Shown piece by piece: positions 14,559-22,203 of a stretch of 30,718 nt of DNA. The notes under the pieces are model-generated. The model ran no database searches. It was given only the letters and a program-made list of their open reading frames with translations, and was not told where the DNA came from. The DNA comes from Desulfobacteraceae bacterium (GTDB lineage Bacteria; Desulfobacterota; Desulfobacteria; Desulfobacterales; ETH-SRB1), in contig JABMRH010000013.1 in assembly GCA_013202725.1 (NCBI GenBank), positions 1 to 30,718 of the forward strand. Direction: 5' to 3'. Every line of letters starts with the position of its first letter. Within the stretch, counting starts at the first letter, position 1. A program made the position numbers and the translations under genes.

Positions 14559-16016
14559 ATGCGTAGAGGACTTTCCGGAGGCTTATACAAGCCTTTAAAT
14601 AAAGAAGGTATTCAAAAGATTCACAAAACAGTACTCAAAGTGTTTGCCGAAATCGGCATTGAGGTCAACAATAAACAAGCCTTTGAAATGTTCAAAAAGG
14701 CCGGCGCGGACGCGAACTCGGACAGTAAAATTGTAAAATTTCCGCCGGACATGGTAATGGAGCTTGTGCAAAAGGCGCCGTCTTCCGTCAACCTCTGTGG
14801 CCGCGAGCCTGACGGGTCCCTGGATTGCGATATCGGAGGAACCCGGGTTTATCTTGGAACCGGCGGCACAGCTCTCAATGTGCAGGATCCGGGCAGCAAT
14901 GATTCACGTCCGTCCGAACTTAAGGACATAATGAACATGGCCAGGGTCGTAAGCAACCTTGAAAACATTCATTTTTACATGCTCAATGTTTTTCCTCACG
15001 ACGTTGATTACGCCAACATAGACGTAAATCGTTTTGGCGCCGCCTTAAATCGCACCAAAAAACACATAATGGGCGGCGTCTATACTGTGGAGGGGGTTCG
15101 CAATGTAATCAAGATGGCGGAAATGATTGCAGGGTCGCGTGAAAAACTTCGAAAACGGCCATTTATATCAATGGTCGCCTGCGTAATCAGTCCTTTCAAG
15201 CTGGACGAAGACTACGGAAAACTGGCCATAGAGATCGCCGGAAACGGAATCCCGCTGGTTGTGCCTGCGGAACCATTGTGCGGCGCCACCTCGCCCGTCA
15301 CCCTGGCCGGAACACTAGTTGTAGAATGTGTGGACACGCTTTGTGGCGTCATGCTGGCCCAGTTAACAAACCCTGGCACACCGGTAATTTTTGGCTGTGT
15401 CGCATCCACAACTGATCTTAGAGACATGAAATATCTATCCGGCGCAGTTGAAATGGGCCTGATCAACGCGGCTGCCTCACAGATGGCACAGTTTTATAAA
15501 CTTCCCATTTATGCCACGGCAGGCATGTCCGATGCCAAGGTAAACGATGCTCAAACAGGTTATGAATCAGCCATTACCAGTCTTATGGTGGCGCTGGCCG
15601 GCGGCAACTTTATCCACGATGCTGCCGGATTCCTGGAATTCTGCATGACAGCCTCTTTTGATAAACTTGTGATCGACAATGAGATTATCGGCATGGTCAT
15701 GCGTGCCGTTGAGGGGGTGCGTGTAGATGAAAGCACACTGGCTTTTGATGCTATTAAAAAGGTCGGCCCCGGCGGTCATTTTGTTTCCTCGCGACACACG
15801 CGGCGGCACATGCGTGGCGAGCAATACATGCCTCAGTTAAGCGACAGGGAAAACAGGGATACATGGAAGACCATGGGAGCCAAAGACACCCGTACCCGGG
15901 CTAAGGAAAAAGTTTTGCAAATTTTAAAGCAACCGCCAAAATCTTTGATCAGTGAAAATGTTCGACATCGTATTAAGGAAGAAATTCCTGGAATCCGCGC
16001 ATTCTTAATGGAATAA
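14559..16016 (+). CDS. MttB-family corrinoid methyltransferase, non-pyrrolysine (copy A)
   Basis: 485 aa. Homology to the trimethylamine methyltransferase (MttB/COG5598) superfamily runs throughout, with 'VYLGTGGTALNV', 'RPSELKDIMNMARVVSNLENIHF', 'KHIMGGVYTVEGVRNVIKMAEMIAG' and 'GGNFIHDAAGFLE'. The frame has no in-frame amber codon, so this is a non-Pyl member like MtgB (glycine betaine), MtpB or MtcB. Such enzymes move a methyl group from a quaternary amine to a corrinoid protein. The frame opens at 14430 inside the preceding gene, but the ATG at 14559 has GAGAGG 10-11 bp upstream and gives the family-typical N-terminus. The actual substrate cannot be read from sequence. Confidence 0.88.
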   Translation: MRRGLSGGLYKPLNKEGIQKIHKTVLKVFAEIGIEVNNKQAFEMFKKAGADANSDSKIVKFPPDMVMELVQKAPSSVNLCGREPDGSLDCDIGGTRVYLGTGGTALNVQDPGSNDSRPSELKDIMNMARVVSNLENIHFYMLNVFPHDVDYANIDVNRFGAALNRTKKHIMGGVYTVEGVRNVIKMAEMIAGSREKLRKRPFISMVACVISPFKLDEDYGKLAIEIAGNGIPLVVPAEPLCGATSPVTLAGTLVVECVDTLCGVMLAQLTNPGTPVIFGCVASTTDLRDMKYLSGAVEMGLINAAASQMAQFYKLPIYATAGMSDAKVNDAQTGYESAITSLMVALAGGNFIHDAAGFLEFCMTASFDKLVIDNEIIGMVMRAVEGVRVDESTLAFDAIKKVGPGGHFVSSRHTRRHMRGEQYMPQLSDRENRDTWKTMGAKDTRTRAKEKVLQILKQPPKSLISENVRHRIKEEIPGIRAFLME

Positions 16017-16039
16017 CGTCCAACCGTTAAAACCGCATG

Positions 16040-16163
16040 ATAGACTTTCAGATAAATAATTTCACTGCGTTATCGGTCGGACTTTTCGACGACGTACTAA
16101 CATGTACGCCTTACTCGAAGTCCCTCCCTCTAGCCTTGTGAAATGAATTATCTGAAAGTCTAT
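16040..16163. repeat. 124-bp palindromic element inside the methyltransferase cluster
   Basis: The 26-base arms 16040-16065 and 16138-16163 match in inverted orientation with two mismatches (atagactttcagata shared exactly). The core holds cgacgtactaacatgtacgcc flanked by gtcggacttttcga and tcgaagtccctcc, a second smaller palindrome. The core is shared with 12370-12530. The right end is immediately followed by the AGGAG ribosome site of the next gene. Confidence 0.8.
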
Positions 16164-16179
16164 AGGAGCAGAACAACTT

Positions 16180-16980
16180 ATGATTATTATTGGAGAACAG
16201 ATTAATGCAACCCGATCCGACATAAAACCGATCATCGAAAATCACCGGGAAGATAAGCTTATAGAACTGGCCCAAAAACTGGCAAAAGCCGGCGCAACTT
16301 ATATTGACGTGAATATCGGGACAGGCAGTGGAACTAGTAATGACGAAGTTGATGACATGCGATGGGCGGTAAAAACCATAGGCGACAAGATTGACATTCC
16401 GCTTTGCCTTGACAGCGCGGATGCGGCTGTGCTCGAGGCGGGACTCGAAGCCCGGGAAAGCAAACCGGCCATGATCAATTCAACCAAAGCAGAAAAAAAG
16501 CATCTGGAACGTATTGTGCCCATGGCCAAAAGATACAATGCTAAACTCGTGGCTCTGGCCATGGACGAATCCGGCATCCCAAAAACACCTGAAGGACGAC
16601 TGGCGGCATGCAGAAAAGTAGCTGATTGGTGTACAAAATGCGATGTGCCCATGAAAAATGTGTTTTTTGATCCCCTGGTTTTGCCGGTAAGCGCCGGTCC
16701 GATGCAGGGTCTGCTGACTTTAAACACACTGGCAAGCATAAAAAAAGAATTTTCAGAGGCCAAAACCGTTATTGGGCTTTCCAATGTATCCTTTGGGCTG
16801 CCCGCACGGGCCATACTCAATGCGGCATTTCTGCAAATGGCCATGTATGCCGGACTGGATGCAGCCATCATGGATCCGTTAAACGAAACCCTGATGCAGG
16901 CAGTTCGAACAGGCGAGGCGCTTGTCGGAAAAGACAGGCATTTTCGCAAATACAGCCGGAAATTTCGCAGGAAAAATTAA
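16180..16980 (+). CDS. AcsE/MtrH-like methyltetrahydrofolate:corrinoid methyltransferase
   Basis: 266 aa, the length of acetogen MeTr (AcsE, about 262). It starts 'MIIIGEQINATRSDIK' and carries the pterin-binding barrel pattern: 'IDVNIGTGSG', 'LCLDSADAAVLEAGL', 'MINSTKAEKKHLERI', 'LVALAMDESGIPKT', 'NVFFDPLVLPVS', 'TVIGLSNVSFGLPAR' and 'GLDAAIMDPLNE'. The family passes a methyl group between a corrinoid protein and N5 of tetrahydrofolate. Within this cluster it would link the MttB-type enzymes to folate C1 metabolism. AGGAG at 16164-16168 precedes the ATG by 11 bp. The stop is 19 bp before the next start. Confidence 0.9.
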   Translation: MIIIGEQINATRSDIKPIIENHREDKLIELAQKLAKAGATYIDVNIGTGSGTSNDEVDDMRWAVKTIGDKIDIPLCLDSADAAVLEAGLEARESKPAMINSTKAEKKHLERIVPMAKRYNAKLVALAMDESGIPKTPEGRLAACRKVADWCTKCDVPMKNVFFDPLVLPVSAGPMQGLLTLNTLASIKKEFSEAKTVIGLSNVSFGLPARAILNAAFLQMAMYAGLDAAIMDPLNETLMQAVRTGEALVGKDRHFRKYSRKFRRKN

Positions 16981-16999
16981 ATCAAAAAGGAGAAAAACT

Positions 17000-18535
17000 G
17001 TGAGGGACCTGTTTCGTGAAGGAACCATCGTTAAACCCTATGAACGTCTGAGCCAGGAGCACATCCAGCGGTTGCACAACGCATCGTTGAGCATTTTGAA
17101 TGACCTTGGCATTTGGTGTTACAACGAACGGGCTGCCGGGCTGTTTGGCGACCATGGCGCCAGAGTATGGGAAGAAATCGAACACGGCCAGACGGTTTGG
17201 CGGGTGAGTTTACCTGCCGGACTGGTGGAAGAAGCGGTTAAAAAAGCGCCGTCGCGCTTTTTTTTAGGCGCCAGAAATCCGAAAAACCGGCTTTTGCTGG
17301 ATTCTCAAATTCCGCGCATTTATTTTGGCACTGGTTCGGAAACCAATACCTGGATCGAAACAGCAATGGAGCAATTTGTCAGCACAGGTCTGCATGATGT
17401 CGCTATACAAGCGCCTTGCTTTACGGAGCTGCGTGGTAACACGAAACTGTTGGGTCGGGCTGCGCAACTCTGCGAAAATCTCGAAAATCTCGATTTTTTT
17501 ATCCGTCCTGTCAATATTCAGGACCCGGATGTAACCGAAGACAATCACGACGTCAACAAGTTCTTTGCGAGTTTAAACAATATCACTAAGCATGTACAGG
17601 CAGGGCTAACCAGGCTTGACAGGCTTGACGATGTAGTGCGTATGGCGGAAATCATCGCAGGCGGCAAAAAAGCTCTGCGGGAAAATCCTATCATTTCCTT
17701 TATTGCCTGTGTTTTTAAAAGCCCGCTGCAGTTCGTGCGGGATACTGCCGATAAGGTTTTTGCCATAGTAAAAGCCGGTCTTCCCCTGGTTATTTCTTCA
17801 TCTCCCCAGGGTGGTTCCTCCGCGCCGATCCAGGAGGCAGGCATGGTAGCCCAGATTAATGCGGAAATTTTGGCAGGTATTACTTTTACCCAGCTTATCC
17901 GGGAAGGAGCGCCGGTTTTATACGGCAGTGTGCCTGTAAGGGCACGTATGGATGATCTGCACGATTTTTACGGATGTCCCGAGTTTAATCAGTATAATAT
18001 TGACTGCGCCCAAATGGCCCGTTTTTACAAGGTGCCATGCTATAGCACAGCCGGGGTTGGCGATGCCAAAGTTCCCGGCATGCAGGCCTTGTTTGAAAAA
18101 CTGTTTACACACCTTTACGTAGCCATGAGCGGCGCTCAGTACATTCACTATGCGTTTGGATTGCTGGACCGGACAAATTCGTTTTGCCCTGTCCAGGCTG
18201 TGCTTGATGACGAACAGATTGGAAAGATCAAGCATTGCCTGCGTATGCCCAAAGTGAGCCAAACAGATGTGGACGACGCAGTTAAGATGATCGCCAAGGT
18301 CATGGGCTCAAGCCACCGCCTGTTTGCCAGACACGCGCGCAAGGCTATCCATGCCGGAGACGTTTCTAAGCCATATCGGTTCGAGGCCAGAGGCATGTCA
18401 GACCGTGTCATCGAATATGCCGTGACTCGACTTGCCGAAATCGAGTCACGGCCTGCGCCTCATCTATCGGCAGATGTTCTGGACAAGGTGTATGCTGAAA
18501 TTCCCGGTCTGCTGCCCCGTTTGCGTCGGGAGTAG
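17000..18535 (+). CDS. MttB-family corrinoid methyltransferase, diverged copy B
   Basis: 511 aa, clearly the same fold as copy A but poorly conserved with it. Matching landmarks are 'IYFGTGSETNTW', 'LCENLENLDFFIRPVN', 'KHVQAGLTRLDRLDDVVRMAEIIAGG', 'YSTAGVGDAKVPG' and 'GAQYIHYAFGLLD'. No in-frame amber codon. An AAGGAG at 16987-16992 decides for a GTG start at 17000 over the ATG at 16922, which lies within the previous gene. Two different MttB paralogues with one corrinoid protein suggest two methylated substrates, or a substrate and its demethylated product. The donor is unknown. Confidence 0.85.
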   Translation: MRDLFREGTIVKPYERLSQEHIQRLHNASLSILNDLGIWCYNERAAGLFGDHGARVWEEIEHGQTVWRVSLPAGLVEEAVKKAPSRFFLGARNPKNRLLLDSQIPRIYFGTGSETNTWIETAMEQFVSTGLHDVAIQAPCFTELRGNTKLLGRAAQLCENLENLDFFIRPVNIQDPDVTEDNHDVNKFFASLNNITKHVQAGLTRLDRLDDVVRMAEIIAGGKKALRENPIISFIACVFKSPLQFVRDTADKVFAIVKAGLPLVISSSPQGGSSAPIQEAGMVAQINAEILAGITFTQLIREGAPVLYGSVPVRARMDDLHDFYGCPEFNQYNIDCAQMARFYKVPCYSTAGVGDAKVPGMQALFEKLFTHLYVAMSGAQYIHYAFGLLDRTNSFCPVQAVLDDEQIGKIKHCLRMPKVSQTDVDDAVKMIAKVMGSSHRLFARHARKAIHAGDVSKPYRFEARGMSDRVIEYAVTRLAEIESRPAPHLSADVLDKVYAEIPGLLPRLRRE

Positions 18536-18579
18536 AGCGTTTGCAAAATATTGAATCAAAATAAAAGGAGAAATCGGAC

Positions 18580-19263
18580 GTGAATGAACAGGAGTTAATT
18601 GAAAAAATAGCGTATAATGTAATTCAGGGCCGCGTTATAGCAGAAGACGAAGGGTTTGATGAAGGCCTCGAAGGACAACCCGCAGTGACAGAATTGATGG
18701 AACAGGCGGTTGAACAAAATATTGATGCAAAAAAACTGGTGATGGAATGTCTCACCGGTTCCATGGAAGATGTGGGAGAAAAGTACGATAAAGGCATATA
18801 CCTTATTCCTGACATGCTCGCATCCGCCGAATGTGTAGGCGCAGCAATGGATATTCTTGGTCCCCGTCTGGCCAAGGCAGGCATAGAAAGCAAAGGCAGG
18901 TTTGTCCTGGCTACTGTTGCAGGCGACCTGCATGACATCGGCAAAAATATTGTCGGTATCATGCTTAAAGGAGCCGGTTTTGAGGTGATCGATCTGGGCA
19001 ATGATGTGCCGGCTGATCGTATCGTGGAAGAAACCCGAAAAAACAACGCACAGTTTCTGGGCCTTTCCGCACTTCTGACAACCACCATGCGCGAGATGGA
19101 AAAGGTGGTGAAGGCGCTTCAAAATGAAGGTATCCGCGACAAGGTGCGTGTGCTCATCGGCGGGGCGCCGACATCTGATAAATTTGCCAAGCAGATCGGT
19201 GCTGATGCTTACTGCAGGGATGCTTTTCATGCGGTTGATGTATTACGGAAAATGAATATATAA
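18580..19263 (+). CDS. Corrinoid protein (MtbC/MttC/MtgC type)
   Basis: 227 aa. An N-terminal helical cap domain (about 1-95, with 'YLIPDMLASAECVGAAMDIL') is followed by a B12-binding Rossmann domain. The base-off motif 'DLHDIGKNIV' starts at about residue 116, with His118 as lower cobalt ligand. 'VIDLGNDVPADRIVEET', 'GLSALLTTTMREM' and 'VLIGGAPTSDKFA' complete the family pattern. It carries the methyl group between the two MttB-family enzymes and the AcsE-like protein. The start is GTG, supported by AAGGAG 9 bp upstream. Next gene follows after 16 bp or less. Confidence 0.93.
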   Translation: MNEQELIEKIAYNVIQGRVIAEDEGFDEGLEGQPAVTELMEQAVEQNIDAKKLVMECLTGSMEDVGEKYDKGIYLIPDMLASAECVGAAMDILGPRLAKAGIESKGRFVLATVAGDLHDIGKNIVGIMLKGAGFEVIDLGNDVPADRIVEETRKNNAQFLGLSALLTTTMREMEKVVKALQNEGIRDKVRVLIGGAPTSDKFAKQIGADAYCRDAFHAVDVLRKMNI

Positions 19264-19279
19264 AATAATGGTGACAATA

Positions 19280-20539
19280 ATGGCGGAAGAAACAGCTTAC
19301 ACACAAGCCGCGACCACCGGAAAATACGACAAGGCCTCCGGCCTTCTGGGAAAGTATGACAATGTTCGCCGGTTCTGGGAAGACCAGTTGACCAGTACGT
19401 TTTTACGCCCCGCGTTAAACAAGCTGGTTCAACGAAAATCCAAACTTTTGAAACATATCCGCGTCTTGGACATGGGCTGCGGCAGCGGAGACGGCTACGA
19501 TCTTATCATGGGCGTCAATACAAGAAATCCGGGCATATCCGATTACACAACAGCGGCGATTATCCCTGACATGCTGAATGCCTATGTGGGGGTGGATATC
19601 AACGAAGAGATGTTGCGCCAGGCAAACGAATGCTACGGGAACAATTCCAAGCTCAGCTTTTTGCGCGAGGATCTTTCAAACGGTTTCACCAGCAAAATAA
19701 ATGCCCAGGACGCTTTTGATCTCTATTTTACGTCCTACGGCACTCTGTCACATTTTCACGATCAGCAATGCATCAGGCTTATCGCTGATGTCTGCCGGCA
19801 CGGTTCGGACCAGGCAATCTTCGTGGGAGACTGGCTGGGCCGTTATTCCTACGAATGGCAGGATCTTTGGGACAACCCTGTTGATGAAGAATATTTCATG
19901 AATTACCGTATATCCTATATTTACCCCGAGGCAAAACGGGATCATGTTGATATCGCTTCCTTTCCGCTGCGGCTGATTACAAAAAATGAAATCATGAAAA
20001 TTATCAACCAGGCGGCAAAGGAATCAGGCGTTCAAATTGAACCTGTCGCTCTTTTTGACCGGTCAATATTTATCGGCAGACATATAGATACAGGTGACTA
20101 CAATGTCAACTGCCCCAGGTTGAGATTTCCGGTTAATTCGCTTTTTGAAGGATATGTACGCACTGATCTTGAAAGCCTTCTGGTGAATTACATTCCCAAG
20201 TCTGGATTTGATCATCTGAACAATTTTTTTGAAATGCTCTTTATGTCCTGGAATACCCTGGTGAATCATACTATATCCCTGCTTGGCAACTATGACGTAG
20301 AAAAATGCGCTTTTAACGCTATCCCTGAAATTCTTCCCTTTTATCCGCAACCGCTCAAGGAAGCCATGGAAACCATGCAAAGAGTTGTTGAGGGGGTCGG
20401 CTGGGTGCCTTGGGGAGATGTCCGGGCCAATGTAATTGAGCCGCATCTTGGTTATTCCCTTCGCAAGCTTGAAATTGATCTTCAGCCGGGAACCGGTGTC
20501 GGACACGGGCTGGTCGGAATTTTTCAGATTCGCAAATAA
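19280..20539 (+). CDS. SAM-dependent class I methyltransferase with a long uncharacterised C-terminus
   Basis: About 419 aa. The N-terminal half is a class I Rossmann methyltransferase: motif I 'VLDMGCGSGDGYD' (about residue 62), 'YVGVDINEEMLRQA', 'FLREDLSNGF' and 'FDLYFTSYGTLSHFHD'. The last 170 residues ('GYVRTDLESLLVNYIP' to 'GVGHGLVGIFQIRK') do not match anything I recognise and may form a substrate-binding or dimerisation cap. There are two ATGs (19268, 19280); GGTG 6 bp before the second favours it. It lies between the corrinoid protein and the AsnB-like gene on one strand with short gaps, so a joint pathway is likely. The methyl acceptor is unknown; an amino acid or its amide is a guess. 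Confidence 0.8.
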   Translation: MAEETAYTQAATTGKYDKASGLLGKYDNVRRFWEDQLTSTFLRPALNKLVQRKSKLLKHIRVLDMGCGSGDGYDLIMGVNTRNPGISDYTTAAIIPDMLNAYVGVDINEEMLRQANECYGNNSKLSFLREDLSNGFTSKINAQDAFDLYFTSYGTLSHFHDQQCIRLIADVCRHGSDQAIFVGDWLGRYSYEWQDLWDNPVDEEYFMNYRISYIYPEAKRDHVDIASFPLRLITKNEIMKIINQAAKESGVQIEPVALFDRSIFIGRHIDTGDYNVNCPRLRFPVNSLFEGYVRTDLESLLVNYIPKSGFDHLNNFFEMLFMSWNTLVNHTISLLGNYDVEKCAFNAIPEILPFYPQPLKEAMETMQRVVEGVGWVPWGDVRANVIEPHLGYSLRKLEIDLQPGTGVGHGLVGIFQIRK

Positions 20540-20550
20540 AGGAAAATTTA

Positions 20551-22089
20551 ATGAGTGGTTTTGCGGTAACTTTTAATAACAACGACTGTTCGGAGCTGGA
20601 AGATATGATCAAACGGATCGATTATCGCGGCCCGCATATCTTCGGAAAGTTTGAATACAGCCGTATCATGATGGCCCAGAAATACCTTCGCGCTGACATT
20701 CCTCTGGAAAAAGAAAATATGTCGGAAACCTTGAATAACATGGTTCCGGCCTTTGACCAGGATTTTCCTGAGTTGAGGATCTGTTACGACGGCCAGATGG
20801 GAAACTGGGAAAAGTGTGCCAAAGCCTGCGGCGCTCCAAACGGCCCGTTTAGGGAAGATCGCCTTTTTTTACGCCTGTATAGAGAACACGGGATAAAAAT
20901 GTTCGATTATCTGGACGACGCTATTTTTGCATTCGTGATTTCTGACGGCAAAAAGTTCTTTGCTGCCAGAGACCTGCTGGGAATCAAAACACTCTTTTAC
21001 GGAAAAAAAGACAGCATGCTTTATCTCGGTTCCGAACTTAAAAGTATCATTGGATTCACCGATGAGGTATATGAGTTTCCGCCCGGCCACTATATGGATC
21101 AAACAGGACAAATCACCTGTTTTGCAAAATTGCCCGACACTCCGCCTGTGCCTGTGCGTACGGACATTGACGAAATAACCACGGCGGTCAGAGACATTAT
21201 TAACCGGAGTTTCCACAACCGTATCGATTTCAGCGTGGCAACAGGGAGTCTTCTTTCAGGCGGAATCGACAGCAGCGTCATTGCGACTATTGCCGGTGAA
21301 GCGTACCGCAAAAAATTTGGCAAAGACGCTCGTATCAAAACCTTTGCCATTGGTGTGGGGGAAAGCGAAGATATACGGTGCGCCAGACTGATGGCCGATT
21401 TTATCGGTTCGGACCATCATGAACTGATCGTTGACCTTGAACAGATTATGGATGTCCTGCCTAAAGTGATTTATTATCTTGAGTCGTTTGATCCTTCGCT
21501 GGTCAGAAGCTCTGTGTCAAATTATCTTATTTCAAGATACGCGGGAAAAGAAGGCATTGAAGTTCTGCTATCCGGTGAAGGCGGCGATGAAGTCTTTTGC
21601 GGATACCAGTATTTTAAAAACTTTTCCGCGCAAGAGCTGTTTGCCCGCCAGATGGAATGTCTCGGTTTTCTGCACAACAACGCTTCTCTGCGTCTGGACA
21701 GGATGAACCTGTGCAATTCCATTCGTGTGGTTACCCCACTTATATCCGGTGAACTGCTGAATTATTCTATGTCTATTCCGCCTGAGTATAAACAGAAGCC
21801 TGTTGGAAAGCAAAAGATCGAAAAGTGGATTTTCAGAAAGGCGTTTGAAGATGTTTTGCCCGAAGAAATCGTTTGGCGGCTGAAAGAGGAGTTTTCACAG
21901 GGGTCCGGGTCGGCTGATGTCCTTTCCCCTCTCTTTGAAGAATTCATCACGGATGACGAGTTCAGAGCCGCCCAGGAAAAACATCCTGTTGTACGAAGCA
22001 AGGAGGAATTTTTTTATTTCAGGATCTTTGCCAAAAATTTCGGAACCGGGAAGTCGGTCGAAACTGTCGGGCAGTGGATTACCCTGTAG
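20551..22089 (+). CDS. Asparagine-synthetase-like enzyme without the glutaminase Cys
   Basis: 512 aa with the two-domain AsnB layout. The C-terminal ATP-pyrophosphatase half is well kept: PP-loop 'LLSGGIDSSVIA' (about 234-245), 'TFAIGVGESED', 'HHEL' and 'LLSGEGGDEVFCGY' (about 339-352). The N-terminal class II glutaminase half keeps the fold ('FAARDLLGIKTLFYG', 'GSELKSI', a RGP motif at 'IDYRGPH'). However, the essential Cys2 of the MCGI start is Ser ('MSGFAVTF'), and the usual NGEIYN loop reads 'YDGQMGNW'. Glutamine-driven amide transfer is thus doubtful. The enzyme may use ammonia, or adenylate a carboxylate for another nucleophile, as beta-lactam synthetase does. Free-standing Asn biosynthesis is less likely in this operon context. 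Confidence 0.85.
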   Translation: MSGFAVTFNNNDCSELEDMIKRIDYRGPHIFGKFEYSRIMMAQKYLRADIPLEKENMSETLNNMVPAFDQDFPELRICYDGQMGNWEKCAKACGAPNGPFREDRLFLRLYREHGIKMFDYLDDAIFAFVISDGKKFFAARDLLGIKTLFYGKKDSMLYLGSELKSIIGFTDEVYEFPPGHYMDQTGQITCFAKLPDTPPVPVRTDIDEITTAVRDIINRSFHNRIDFSVATGSLLSGGIDSSVIATIAGEAYRKKFGKDARIKTFAIGVGESEDIRCARLMADFIGSDHHELIVDLEQIMDVLPKVIYYLESFDPSLVRSSVSNYLISRYAGKEGIEVLLSGEGGDEVFCGYQYFKNFSAQELFARQMECLGFLHNNASLRLDRMNLCNSIRVVTPLISGELLNYSMSIPPEYKQKPVGKQKIEKWIFRKAFEDVLPEEIVWRLKEEFSQGSGSADVLSPLFEEFITDDEFRAAQEKHPVVRSKEEFFYFRIFAKNFGTGKSVETVGQWITL

Positions 22090-22104
22090 GCAATTACTTC
22101 AACT

Positions 22105-22134
22105 TTGACATAAATATTGATAAATAGTTATTAT
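22105..22134 (+). promoter_or_regulatory. Sigma-70-like promoter before the broken phosphofructokinase gene
   Basis: A perfect TTGACA (22105-22110), 18-bp spacer and TATTAT (22129-22134), in an AT-rich stretch 16 bp after the AsnB-like stop. It points at the pseudogene beginning at 22204, with repeat copy 3 in between. Confidence 0.5.
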
Positions 22135-22181
22135 GATAGAAATTGTCAAATAGTCGGGTCGGAAAACAACCACTTGACGAG

Positions 22182-22201
22182 GGGTGTTTTGCAAAGGTCT
22201 C
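22182..22201 (-). repeat. Dispersed 20-bp repeat, copy 3
   Basis: Reverse-strand copy (gagacctttgcaaaacaccc) of the family at 870, 6048 and 30626. It ends 2 bp before the pseudogene ATG. Confidence 0.6.
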
Positions 22202-22203
22202 TA

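Noticed and set aside
16299..16949. 216-codon minus-strand frame opposite the AcsE-like gene
   Set aside because: It is a shadow frame of a gene with strong family motifs; Ser/Ala-rich composition without domain similarity.
14559..18535. Possible pyrrolysine (UAG) readthrough in the MttB-family genes
   Set aside because: Both frames are open from start to their natural stops with no in-frame TAG, so these are non-pyrrolysine members.
18595..19230. 211-codon minus-strand frame opposite the corrinoid protein gene
   Set aside because: It is an antisense shadow of a well-supported gene; very His/Phe/Cys-rich with no recognisable domain.
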